This document shows, piece after piece, positions 22,026-30,686 of a stretch of DNA of 64,000 nucleotides. The DNA comes from an uncultured Bellilinea sp. (GTDB lineage Bacteria; Chloroflexota; Anaerolineae; Anaerolineales; Anaerolineaceae), in NCBI GenBank assembly GCA_938040735.1, contig CALHYE010000001.1:62001-126000 (forward strand), written 5' to 3'. The translations under genes were made by a program, and so were the position numbers. Below the pieces are notes generated by a model, which saw nothing but the letters and a program-made list of their open reading frames with translations, ran no database searches and was not told the origin of the DNA. Each line of letters begins with the position of its first letter. Position 1 is the first letter of the stretch.

Positions 22026-23735
22026 ATGGAGAGAACGGTTCCACGCACAGCTTCAGAAGAAATTGACCTGTACCTTCGCACCATTTACTCGTTGCTGCGC
22101 ACCTCGGCGGAAGTGCAAATCCGTTCGCTGGAAGAGGTTCACGCTGCAACCAACTCATCCCTGCACCCGGATGCTCGGAGGGTCAGCCCGGATATTTCAG
22201 CGCTGATTTACAGCGCCCTGCGCCTGCCCGATTGCATGCCTGAGGTTCGGTCGGTGGTCTTGGGTCAGAGCGCCAGCGTCTTTCACCAGCACGGCTATGA
22301 TCAGGTGGAAAGCTGGCAGCCGGTTTCGGCGCGCGCCCGCCGCCGGCGCGTTTTTTTTAACGGGAAAGATACGCTGGCTTGCTACATCGCCAGCCGTTCG
22401 GATATTGATGATATTATCCCAACCCTGACGGCCTACCAGATTGAGTGGAACAAACTGCATCACTTATTGCAGCGCTGGCAGCGCCCGCTCAATGCCCGGA
22501 CGTTTGAAAAAAGTGATCAAGCCTTCCGGGAACTGGCAAATACCTTAGAAATGAGCGTAGAGGACCTCGAACGGCTGCGAACCGTTTGGGGCAGAGAGTT
22601 CTACACCAATTTACAGCGGATTGCTCACAAGCGTTGCCGGATTGGGGTGCGTCTCTTGAGCGGTTCTCTGGCGGATTACCGTCGCGCTACGCGGGCCTGG
22701 TGGGGTAACATTGAGCGGTGCAGTCCACAATTGGGCAGCCGACCGGTTTACTTCGTTTCCAGTAATACCCACTCCTTAATCAATCTGCTAACCGGTTTTG
22801 CGCTCCTTCATCGCGAGGATTTAATGCGTTTTCTGGATCGCAAAGAAAACCAGGAATTGAGGCGCGAATGGGAAAGCATTTGTAACGGACAAGTCCCTTC
22901 CAGTCAGGAAAATTTTCTTTATTATGTGTTGAAGAAGTATCAGCAGACCAACGAAGGCCGTGCGCTGATACATGCGCAGGCGATGGATGAAGCCAATTTG
23001 GGGATTGTGCGCATTCCCAGCGAGCATTATTTTGACGTTGAGGCGCAGGTCATCGAACTGCGCCGCTTAAATCCCGCGCGGATGGACCCGCGCATCAAGC
23101 GCGGCGAATTCGGTTGGCTGGAACGCAGCGATGCCTTGATTTTGAACATAGATTACCCGCTGGGGGTGGCAGCCTACAACTTGTTGGTCAAAATTGCTGA
23201 GCATGTTCATCCTATTTTGGGGGTGTATATCATGGGTAAAGCGGCAACCCTCAACGGCCGGTTGGGGGATGTGATGATTCCCAATGTGGTGCAGGATGAG
23301 CATTCTGAAAATACGTTTTTGTTCCAAAATGCTTTCAATGCTTCGCATGTGGCACCGTATTTGTTGTACGGCACGGTACTGGATAATCAAAAAGCGGTCA
23401 GCGTGTACGGCACCTTTTTGCAAAATGCGCGCATCATGGACGTAATTTACCGCGAAGGATATACCGATATTGAGATGGAAGCCGGTCCTTACCTTTCGGC
23501 GGTGTATGAAATGTTCCGCCCCAAACGGCATCCGATTAACGAAGTCGTTAACCTGTACGAAATCCCTTTTGATTTGGGAATTTTGCACTATGCTTCGGAT
23601 ACGCCGTTGAGCAAAGGTAAAAATTTGGGAGCTGGCGCCCTTTCCTATTTTGGGATGGATTCCACGTATGCCGCCAGCATTGCCATTCTCAGACGCATTT
23701 TTGAAAAGGAACAGAGCCGGCTGGCGAAGAAGTAG
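22026..23735 (+). CDS. Large protein with a C-terminal nucleoside phosphorylase-like domain
   Basis: A 569-residue soluble protein. Residues 1-330 are mostly helical and match nothing I can name. Residues about 360-560 resemble the phosphorylase/MTAN fold, with ILGVYIMGKAATLNG and DVMIPNVVQ, then DIEMEAGPYLSAVYE, like the M-E-(S/T/A) ribose-contact block of purine nucleoside phosphorylases. A purine nucleoside or nucleotide hydrolase role is possible but unproven. TACAAT ends seven bases before the ATG, so the mRNA is probably leaderless. It follows the hydrogenase operon by 13 bases, but the promoter suggests separate transcription. Confidence 0.65.
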   Translation: MERTVPRTASEEIDLYLRTIYSLLRTSAEVQIRSLEEVHAATNSSLHPDARRVSPDISALIYSALRLPDCMPEVRSVVLGQSASVFHQHGYDQVESWQPVSARARRRRVFFNGKDTLACYIASRSDIDDIIPTLTAYQIEWNKLHHLLQRWQRPLNARTFEKSDQAFRELANTLEMSVEDLERLRTVWGREFYTNLQRIAHKRCRIGVRLLSGSLADYRRATRAWWGNIERCSPQLGSRPVYFVSSNTHSLINLLTGFALLHREDLMRFLDRKENQELRREWESICNGQVPSSQENFLYYVLKKYQQTNEGRALIHAQAMDEANLGIVRIPSEHYFDVEAQVIELRRLNPARMDPRIKRGEFGWLERSDALILNIDYPLGVAAYNLLVKIAEHVHPILGVYIMGKAATLNGRLGDVMIPNVVQDEHSENTFLFQNAFNASHVAPYLLYGTVLDNQKAVSVYGTFLQNARIMDVIYREGYTDIEMEAGPYLSAVYEMFRPKRHPINEVVNLYEIPFDLGILHYASDTPLSKGKNLGAGALSYFGMDSTYAASIAILRRIFEKEQSRLAKK

Positions 23736-23759
23736 CCATTTTCGTATATACTTAGATTT

Positions 23760-25427
23760 ATGGAAGTCAATCGCAACGATGTGATGGAGTTGTTGCGCGG
23801 GTCGCATCTGTTCATCAGCCTGAGTCCGGAGCAGATTGAAGAACTGACCGGCCGGGTGGAGGCTTTTCTCTATCAGGAAAAGCAGGTTATTTTTGAACAG
23901 GATGCGCCGGTGGAGAGCTTTTATTTCCTGCTGAGCGGGCGGGTTGAGCTGGCGCGTCAGGATAAGGATGAGCAAATCAAAGTCATTCTCAGCGAACAGG
24001 ATTATTTTGGGGAAGAAGCGCTGGCCGATACACCGCCGCCGCGCCTTGCCACTGCAACTGCTCTGACGAATGTGATTGTGTTGCGCTTTAACGGTGAACT
24101 GATTGACGAACTGAGAAACGAATACCCCAAGGTGGATGCCGCTTTTCGGCTGGTGGCTGCCAGTTATCAACTGGCCATGCGGATACGGATGCCGTGGCGC
24201 GGGCCGCGCGAGGTGGTTCACTACATCGGCAGGCATCACCCTATCTTTCTGGTGTTGCGCCTGATTTTACCGACACTGCTGGCGTTAATGACCACGATTG
24301 TGACTTCCTATCTGGACGTGGTGCTGTTTCGAGGGTCGGCGTTGGGGATGGGGCTGCTGCTGTTGGTGGTGCTGGTCAATATCGGCTGGCTGGCGTGGGT
24401 GGTGATTGATTTTTACAACGATTACTCGGTGGTCACAAACCGCCGGGTGGCTTATTTGCGAAAAATTTTATTAATCTACGACAGCCGGCAGGAAGTTCCA
24501 TTGGATGCCGTGCTGGCTGATGACGTGCGCACTACTCAACTGGGGCGAATCATCGGTTATGGGGATATCATCGTGCGCACCTACACCGGCGAGCTGATTC
24601 TTTCCCGGTTGGCTCAACCTTACTTGATTGTTAATTTGATCAACGAAATGCGTGAAAAAGCCAAAGCCAGCCGCAAACGCGCCCGGCTCGAGTCGATTGA
24701 TCAGATCATCCGCCGCCGCTTAAATCTCGGCGCGGATGAACCGCTTCCTCCACCGCCGGCGCAAGAGGTTAAACCGGTTGTAAAAAGTGGAAAATTGACC
24801 CGGTTCCTTTCCGATTTATTCATGTTAAGGGTGGAAAAGGATGGCGCGATTATTTACCGCACCCACTGGTTTATCCTGCTCAAAAAAACTCTTCTGCCTT
24901 CTATGTTGACCCTGGTTGTTCTGGCAGCCGTGATCTCGATTTTTTTAGGCGCAATCCCGCTGCCGCCGGTGCTGGGGCTGGTGATTGGGGTGTTGTTCCT
25001 GCCGATCACATTACTCTGGCTGGTATATAACTATGTGGATTGGCGCAACGACCGGTACATTATCACCCGTGATACGATCATTGATGTGTATAAAAAGCCG
25101 TTGGGCACCGAACAAAAACGTTCTGCGCCGCTCAAGAATATCCTGAGTATAGATTTTGAACGGTTGGGTTTGATCGGCTTAATTTTGAATTTTGGCACGG
25201 TTTACATCCGTGTTGGCGACTCGACCCTGACCTTCAACAATGTGATGGCGCCCTCGGAAGTGCAGCGTGAATTGTTCCAGCGCTTTATGGAATTCAAGCA
25301 GCGCGAAGAAGAACGGGCGGAAGCATCCATCAACGAGCAGCTGGCGGATTGGATCGAAGAATATCACCGTGTGGTACAGGGGAAGAGCAACGGTAAAAAT
25401 CCGACTCGATTGGGCGAAAATTCGTAG
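23760..25427 (+). CDS. Cyclic nucleotide-binding domain fused to two membrane/PH-domain modules
   Basis: A 555-residue protein. Residues 1-125 form a CRP-like cyclic nucleotide-binding beta barrel (FLLSGRVELARQDKD, then YFGEEALADTPPPRLATA, close to the phosphate-binding cassette). Then come two copies of a unit made of a pair of membrane helices and a bacterial PH domain (about 165-300 and 365-520; DFYNDYSVVTNRRVAYL and YVDWRNDRYIITRDTIIDVY). It may sense cyclic nucleotide or another ligand and act at the membrane. TATACT ends seven bases before ATG, a leaderless arrangement. No DNA-binding domain is present. Confidence 0.82.
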   Translation: MEVNRNDVMELLRGSHLFISLSPEQIEELTGRVEAFLYQEKQVIFEQDAPVESFYFLLSGRVELARQDKDEQIKVILSEQDYFGEEALADTPPPRLATATALTNVIVLRFNGELIDELRNEYPKVDAAFRLVAASYQLAMRIRMPWRGPREVVHYIGRHHPIFLVLRLILPTLLALMTTIVTSYLDVVLFRGSALGMGLLLLVVLVNIGWLAWVVIDFYNDYSVVTNRRVAYLRKILLIYDSRQEVPLDAVLADDVRTTQLGRIIGYGDIIVRTYTGELILSRLAQPYLIVNLINEMREKAKASRKRARLESIDQIIRRRLNLGADEPLPPPPAQEVKPVVKSGKLTRFLSDLFMLRVEKDGAIIYRTHWFILLKKTLLPSMLTLVVLAAVISIFLGAIPLPPVLGLVIGVLFLPITLLWLVYNYVDWRNDRYIITRDTIIDVYKKPLGTEQKRSAPLKNILSIDFERLGLIGLILNFGTVYIRVGDSTLTFNNVMAPSEVQRELFQRFMEFKQREEERAEASINEQLADWIEEYHRVVQGKSNGKNPTRLGENS

Positions 25428-25475
25428 TACAATTTACAGGCTAGTCAATAATTCTGAAGTGCAGGGTAAAAATTT

Positions 25476-25988
25476 ATGGCTGTTCGAGAAATTGTGACCG
25501 TTCCCGATGAGGTACTGCGCCGAAAAGCCCGCAAAGTAACGGTTTTTGATGCGAATTTACAAAAATTAGTTGATGACATGGTAGAAACCATGCGACAAGC
25601 GCCGGGTGTTGGCCTGGCCGCTCCGCAAGTGGGCATCTCTGAGCGGTTGATTGTGGTGGAATACGCTGAAACCGATGAGGATGAAGACGCGCCTAAAAAA
25701 CTGTTCGTGGTTGCCAACCCTGAAATTGTCAAAGTATCCACAGAGACGGAGCAGGGCATTGAGGGTTGTCTTTCCATACCCGGTCTGGTTGGGGAAGTGG
25801 AGCGCCCGCTTCAGGTGGTGATTCGCGGTCAGAATCGGCGCGGCCAGCCGGTGCGCATCAAAGCAAAAGGCTGGCTGGCGCGGATTTTCCAGCACGAAAT
25901 TGATCATCTCGAAGGCATTCTGTTTACCGACCGCGCCACGCGGGTTTGGAAGCCGACCCCCGAAGAAGAAGCCACTGTGCTTGATTAA
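25476..25988 (+). CDS. def: Peptide deformylase
   Basis: A 170-residue enzyme that removes the formyl group from the initiator methionine of new proteins. All three motifs are present: GVGLAAPQVG, EGCLSIPG (Cys98) and HEIDH (His140, Glu141, His144), which bind the catalytic metal. The length is normal for the family. An acidic insert (ETDEDEDAPKK, about residues 65-75) is slightly longer than in many homologues. It is followed 30 bases later by recF. Confidence 0.96.
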   Translation: MAVREIVTVPDEVLRRKARKVTVFDANLQKLVDDMVETMRQAPGVGLAAPQVGISERLIVVEYAETDEDEDAPKKLFVVANPEIVKVSTETEQGIEGCLSIPGLVGEVERPLQVVIRGQNRRGQPVRIKAKGWLARIFQHEIDHLEGILFTDRATRVWKPTPEEEATVLD

Positions 25989-26018
25989 ACCGCTCACCGG
26001 GCTTACTGATTTGCATTC

Positions 26019-27233
26019 ATGCACCTGACCCACCTTTCACTGACCAATTTCCGAGCCTTCAGCCGACTGGATATGGAGGTGCCGCGTCACATCCTGTTGC
26101 TGGTGGGGGATAATGCGCAGGGTAAAACCACCCTGCTGGAAGCCGTTTACTTTCTGGCAACTTTTACTTCTTTTCATGCCGCTCACGATCGGCAGTTAAT
26201 CAACTTTTTGGCGGAGGAAGAAACCCTGCCGTTTGCAAGGCTGGTAGCCGATTTTCAGCGCGGCGGGAAGATGCGCCGATTGGAGATTCGCCTGGTTCAA
26301 GATGCGGTTGGGGCGAATGGCGCCCGCCTGCGCAAAGAAATATTGGTAGATGGGGTCAAACGCTCCATGCAGGAGGCGATGGGCAGTTTCAACGCGGTAT
26401 TGTTCCTGCCGCAGATGACCCAAATTCTGGAAGGCGGCCCGGAAGAACGCCGCCGTTACCTGAACCTGACTCTTTCTCAGATTATACCGGGTTATGCGCA
26501 GGCGTTGACCGAGTATGTTCAGGTGGTAACCCAACGCAATGCGTTGTTGAAGCAACTGGCCGAGCGCGGGGGAGATAGCGAGCAATTGACTTACTGGGAT
26601 ACTCTGCTGGTACAACGCGGCGCTTTCCTGATTCAGGCGCGTATTCGGGCTTTGTCCGAATTGGAGCGGCTTTCAACCCGCATCCATGACCGCCTGACCG
26701 AGGGTAAAGAAGTGCTGCGTTTGGTTTACCGCCCGGGTTATGACCCGGCGACGATCAGCCGACCGCAGTACAGCCTGCCCATCGAAACGACGGTTGACCG
26801 CAGCGGATTTACCGAGGAACAGATTCGTGAGGGCTTCTTTGCCCGTTTGCGGACGCTGCGGGCTGAAGAGATTCAGCGCGGCGTGACCACAATCGGCCCC
26901 CACCGCGACGAGGTTCGTTTCACGGCAAACGGGATTGATCTGGGAGATTTTGGCTCGCGCGGTCAGGTGCGCACGGCTCTGATGGCGTTGAAACTGGCCG
27001 AAGTGGCCTGGATGCGGGAAAAAATTGGGGAATGGCCGGTACTGCTGCTGGATGAAACCCTCGCTGAGCTGGACATTCAGCGGCGCGCCGATTTGCTGAA
27101 CGCGCTGGGGGAATGCGATCAGGCATTGTTAACCACCACCGATCTGAATCTGTTCAACGAGGCTTTTGTGCGTCAATGCGCTGTCTGGCAGGTGCAGGCC
27201 GGCTGCGTCCAGCGGGTTGATCAGCTGGTCTGA
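26019..27233 (+). CDS. recF: DNA replication and repair protein RecF
   Basis: A 404-residue SMC-like ATPase that loads RecA at single-strand gaps. It has the Walker A motif GDNAQGKTT (residues 30-38), the RecF signature FLPQMTQILEGGPEERRRYLN, the GPHRDE motif and a Walker B LLLDETLAELD. The length matches the family. It lies downstream of def rather than near dnaA/dnaN/gyrB as in many bacteria. No clear ribosome-binding site precedes the ATG, which may depend on coupling with def or a leaderless mRNA. It converges on rsmG with no gap. Confidence 0.95.
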   Translation: MHLTHLSLTNFRAFSRLDMEVPRHILLLVGDNAQGKTTLLEAVYFLATFTSFHAAHDRQLINFLAEEETLPFARLVADFQRGGKMRRLEIRLVQDAVGANGARLRKEILVDGVKRSMQEAMGSFNAVLFLPQMTQILEGGPEERRRYLNLTLSQIIPGYAQALTEYVQVVTQRNALLKQLAERGGDSEQLTYWDTLLVQRGAFLIQARIRALSELERLSTRIHDRLTEGKEVLRLVYRPGYDPATISRPQYSLPIETTVDRSGFTEEQIREGFFARLRTLRAEEIQRGVTTIGPHRDEVRFTANGIDLGDFGSRGQVRTALMALKLAEVAWMREKIGEWPVLLLDETLAELDIQRRADLLNALGECDQALLTTTDLNLFNEAFVRQCAVWQVQAGCVQRVDQLV

Positions 27234-27947
27234 TCATTGGATGGGGCGGCGGGCCGGCAAACCAACCCGGCGGGGATACCCCGGCGGGGTGGAAGCGATC
27301 TTGTCCACGACCACTAAATAACGTTCTTCCGCAATTCCGGGAACCAGAACGGGGATGATTTGTTGCAGCTCACCCCCCAGTAAACGAATGGCTTTTTCCG
27401 CGGCGACGGCTTCCGCATGAGCGCTTTCCCCCTTTTGGGCCAGCATTTTACCGCCCAACGCAACCAGCGGAAGCAGATATTCGGCTAAGACCGGCAGGTT
27501 GGCGACCGCCCGCGCAACTGCCCAGTCGTATCTTTCACGGTAGGCGCGATTTTGCCCCAGGTCTTCCGCCCGCGCTTGCAGCAGGGTTACATCTTCCAGT
27601 TCGAGGGTTTGAACGATGTGGCGGCAAAAATCCAGTTTTTTGCCAACCGATTCGACCAGCGTCAACTTCATGCGGGGGTAGACGATCTTTAGGGGAATGC
27701 CCGGAAAACCGGCTCCGGTGCCAATGTCTATTAATTGTTCGGGCGGATGTTCACGAAAAGCAAGGATGCAACTGAGCGAATCGAGAAAGTGTTTGGTGCG
27801 GATTCCCTCGCGATCGCGAATGGCGGTCAGATTCATGCGGCTGTTCCACTCCAGCAGTTCGTCCTCGTAACGCTGAAAAGCGGCAATTTGCCGGGCAGTC
27901 AGTTGAATCCCCACCAGCGTTTTCAGGTCTTTGACCCATTTTTCCAT
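27234..27947 (-). CDS. rsmG: 16S rRNA (guanine527-N7)-methyltransferase RsmG
   Basis: A 237-residue SAM-dependent methyltransferase that modifies G527 in the 530 loop of 16S rRNA. The SAM motif I reads DIGTGAGFPGIPLKI and is preceded by LTAIRDREGIRTKHFLDSL, typical of RsmG/GidB. TATAAT (27962-27957) ends nine bases before the ATG, so the transcript is predicted to be leaderless. Its stop codon directly abuts that of recF on the other strand. In other bacteria, loss of the gene gives low-level streptomycin resistance. Confidence 0.95.
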   Translation of the reverse strand: MEKWVKDLKTLVGIQLTARQIAAFQRYEDELLEWNSRMNLTAIRDREGIRTKHFLDSLSCILAFREHPPEQLIDIGTGAGFPGIPLKIVYPRMKLTLVESVGKKLDFCRHIVQTLELEDVTLLQARAEDLGQNRAYRERYDWAVARAVANLPVLAEYLLPLVALGGKMLAQKGESAHAEAVAAEKAIRLLGGELQQIIPVLVPGIAEERYLVVVDKIASTPPGYPRRVGLPARRPIQ

Positions 27948-28004
27948 ACCGCGCCAATTATACCGGATGGCGTGCCACTTGGGTTAATTTCGGCGCGGAG
28001 CGGA

Positions 28005-28808
28005 TCAGGCTGGTTGATGGGGCGGTTTTTGCAAAGATAGAACAAATGCAGTCAGGGAGACGAAAAACAACGGCAGATGCAGCACACCCATCCAGAAGTT
28101 GGCCGGTACAAGGACGAAATGGGTCATTAAATTGAAGAAGGCAATCAACGCCCCAATGAAACCGCTCAGGCGCAGCAACACGCGGTTAACCCCGGGATAA
28201 AAAACCACCAGCAAACCGGTATACACCGGCAACATCATGCAGCCCGTCAATCCTGCTCCGTTAGTAAAAAATAAGAACGGATCGGGATTCAAACTCATTG
28301 TTTCGGTTTGAATCGGCATCCAGAAGGCTAACAGCATCAATGGCAATAAGATGAAAAACCGGGTGGGGAGGGGACGGGCTGAAAAATCCGAACGCGGCTT
28401 AATCGCCTCCGCAAGCCATGCTGCGCCGATTGCGCCAAAAAGGATAACATTGCCGCTGATGATCACCAATCCATACTGGCTGGTGATTGCGCTGTTTTGA
28501 AAGAATGCGACCCCAAACAGATTGAGAGCGGCATAGAGCGCAAACCAGCGCTGCGCCTTCGCCGGTTGAAAAAAGAGCCATACGGTCAAAGCAATCGGGA
28601 TGAGTTTGAACAGCGGAAAAAGCGCCGGCAGGGAGTAGATCAGCGGATTTGCCAGCGCTGTACTGATGACTTCGGAGGTTTGGCGCGGGTCATAGGGCTT
28701 TTGGGTATAAAGCGGCAGGAAACTGATCAGCAAAATGATCAGCAGGAACCACCAGCGGCCAGTCAACTTTTCCAATCGGCCTGAGTTGCTCAATGTAGTT
28801 TCGTTCAT
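28005..28808 (-). CDS. Hypothetical multi-pass membrane protein
   Basis: A 267-residue protein with about eight predicted membrane helices spaced evenly through its length, a short cytoplasmic N-terminus and a proline-rich C-terminus. I do not recognise its family and see no catalytic motif. It stands between rsmG and rsmE as a single gene on the minus strand. Rightward of it, 28809-28961 holds the promoter of rsmE. Codon use and GC content resemble the neighbours. Confidence 0.65.
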   Translation of the reverse strand: MNETTLSNSGRLEKLTGRWWFLLIILLISFLPLYTQKPYDPRQTSEVISTALANPLIYSLPALFPLFKLIPIALTVWLFFQPAKAQRWFALYAALNLFGVAFFQNSAITSQYGLVIISGNVILFGAIGAAWLAEAIKPRSDFSARPLPTRFFILLPLMLLAFWMPIQTETMSLNPDPFLFFTNGAGLTGCMMLPVYTGLLVVFYPGVNRVLLRLSGFIGALIAFFNLMTHFVLVPANFWMGVLHLPLFFVSLTAFVLSLQKPPHQPA

Positions 28809-28961
28809 CCGAAAATCTCCCTGAAAATTTCTTTAATTCTAAAGAATTACCCACCAAATACGAACCGATAAATGACATGCCTTGAAGATTACGATTTTCA
28901 TCAAAATTAATTTGGAGGGATGAAAACCCAAAAAGCCCATCCAATCAGGTACAATTGGGGT

Positions 28962-29696
28962 ATGCACCGTTTTTTCGTACCTCCGTCAGCCTTTCAGGGG
29001 AGGGTTGTTCAGTTTCCGCCGGAATGCGTCCGTCAGATGGTGCGGGTGTTACGGCTTGAGCCGGGCTGCAAGGTGATTGCGCTGGATGGTTCAGGCGGCG
29101 AGGCGGTGGTTGAATTAACCGTCCTCACGTCCCAGCAGGCAGCCGGCAATGTGCTGGGCTGGCAGAATAACCAAAGAGAACCTTTCTTAAAATTGACCCT
29201 TGGGCTGGCTTTGACCCAGCGGGAAAAATTTGAATGGACTCTCCAAAAAGTTACTGAAGTCGGGGTGAGCAGCATTGTGCCACTGGTCACCCGGCGCAGT
29301 CTGATCCAGCAGCCAGCGCTGGCGCTGGAAAAGTACCCCCGCTGGCAGCGGATTTTGCGCGAGTCTGCCGAACAGTCGGGCCGGGGGATTGTGCCGCGCC
29401 TGGATGAGCCGCGCCGGCTGCCCGACTTTATTCCGCTTAGAGAGGATTTTGAAATGGCGCTGATGGCGTGGGAGGGTGAAAGCCGACGGCTGATCAGCGC
29501 TGTTGATTTACCGCCGAATGGCGCCACAAAAGCCGGCTTGTTGATTGGGCCTGAAGGCGGCTGGGAAGACGAGGAAGTTCAAGCAGCCGAACAAGCCGGC
29601 TGGCTGCCAGTTAGTTTGGGGAGGCGCATTCTGCGCACCGAAACGGCCGCCATTGTTGGGACGGCGTTGCTGTTATCCCGGTTTGAGAAGATTTAA
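28962..29696 (+). CDS. rsmE: 16S rRNA (uracil1498-N3)-methyltransferase RsmE
   Basis: A 244-residue SPOUT-class methyltransferase that modifies U1498 of 16S rRNA. It shows the family start HRFFVPPS, the middle block ALTQREKFEWTLQKVTEVG, and the knot motif LLIGPEGGWEDEEV followed by LGRRILRTETA. The start at 28962 fits the conserved N-terminus. TACAAT ends six bases before ATG, placing the predicted transcript start at the A of ATG, a leaderless mRNA. Homologues often start with M-x-R-F-F. Confidence 0.95.
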   Translation: MHRFFVPPSAFQGRVVQFPPECVRQMVRVLRLEPGCKVIALDGSGGEAVVELTVLTSQQAAGNVLGWQNNQREPFLKLTLGLALTQREKFEWTLQKVTEVGVSSIVPLVTRRSLIQQPALALEKYPRWQRILRESAEQSGRGIVPRLDEPRRLPDFIPLREDFEMALMAWEGESRRLISAVDLPPNGATKAGLLIGPEGGWEDEEVQAAEQAGWLPVSLGRRILRTETAAIVGTALLLSRFEKI

Positions 29697-29709
29697 CGAG
29701 GAGAGAGTC

Positions 29710-30678
29710 ATGACCAAGTGGCTGCGTAATCTGGTCTGGATAGGAGTGGGGATAGGCATGGCGGCTTGTTCAACCACTACCCCCGCTCTTCCGACGGCAG
29801 TCATTCGGCCTCCGCTGGTATCGCCAACCCCGGCAGTTGAATTTCAGCTTGCGGCAACTCTACCGCCCCCGCAAACCGATACCGTTCAACCTGCTTTGAC
29901 CCCCGCTCCTGTCACGCCAAAAACGACCCATGAGGATTGGTTTTATACCTCGTCGGATGGTCAATGGACGGTGCAGGTCAGCGCGATTTTTCCGGTCGCA
30001 GCCGACGGTTCGGTGAGCGGGGAACGTTACCGTCTTGCGCTGGCGGTGTTCCGCAAGGATGGAGGCGCGCGCTGGCAGATTCTCGATGAAGAGCGACCCT
30101 TTGGGCTGGGATATACCCTGCCGGCTCAGTTCCACTGGAGCCGGGATGGAAGTCAATTATTTTACACCGAACACGGCAATCCGGATGGAAGCCCTACCAT
30201 CGTCGGATTTGATTGCGGTTTGTACCGCGTCGATCTGCAAAACGGCGAAAAACTCCAATTGACGGATGAATGCGGTTTGCTGCGGGCAGCAGCGGACGGT
30301 GAGACCTATGCCGTTTTGCAGGGCAGCCGTCTGGTCATTCATAACCTGTCGGGGCAGGTTCTCCGTGAATTTGCTTTCGCCACTCTCTTGAAATTGGATC
30401 AAGACAGTAACTGGCAGGCCGGAGGATTGGTTTGGTCGCCCGACAATGGAAGACTGGCTTTCAGTATTTTGAACAATATCCAGCAGCCCGCAGAAATTCA
30501 AACCTCGTTCGTATTGGTGGACCTGATCAGCGGCATGGTGCGGTATGTTTTGGAAAATCGGCAGGGCCAATACTTGCCGATTTTGTGGGATGAAGGGGAA
30601 ACTCTGCTGATTCAGGATGGATTTGGTTTGCGTTACCGGCTGAATATCCGCACCGCTGAAATTACTCTGGCCGATTGA
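29710..30678 (+). CDS. Lipoprotein with WD40-like/TolB-type beta-propeller repeats
   Basis: A 322-residue lipoprotein with signal peptide and lipobox GMAAC. A Pro/Thr-rich linker (about 23-75) leads to propeller blades with repeated S-x-D-G and W-S-x-D phrases (YTSSDGQWTVQV, HWSRDGSQLFY, VWSPDNGRLAF), like those in TolB and other surface proteins. It follows rsmE by 13 bases and has its own GAGGAGAG site, so co-transcription is likely. The role is unknown; it probably binds a protein or carbohydrate at the cell surface. Confidence 0.75.
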   Translation: MTKWLRNLVWIGVGIGMAACSTTTPALPTAVIRPPLVSPTPAVEFQLAATLPPPQTDTVQPALTPAPVTPKTTHEDWFYTSSDGQWTVQVSAIFPVAADGSVSGERYRLALAVFRKDGGARWQILDEERPFGLGYTLPAQFHWSRDGSQLFYTEHGNPDGSPTIVGFDCGLYRVDLQNGEKLQLTDECGLLRAAADGETYAVLQGSRLVIHNLSGQVLREFAFATLLKLDQDSNWQAGGLVWSPDNGRLAFSILNNIQQPAEIQTSFVLVDLISGMVRYVLENRQGQYLPILWDEGETLLIQDGFGLRYRLNIRTAEITLAD

Positions 30679-30686
30679 AGCGCTGC

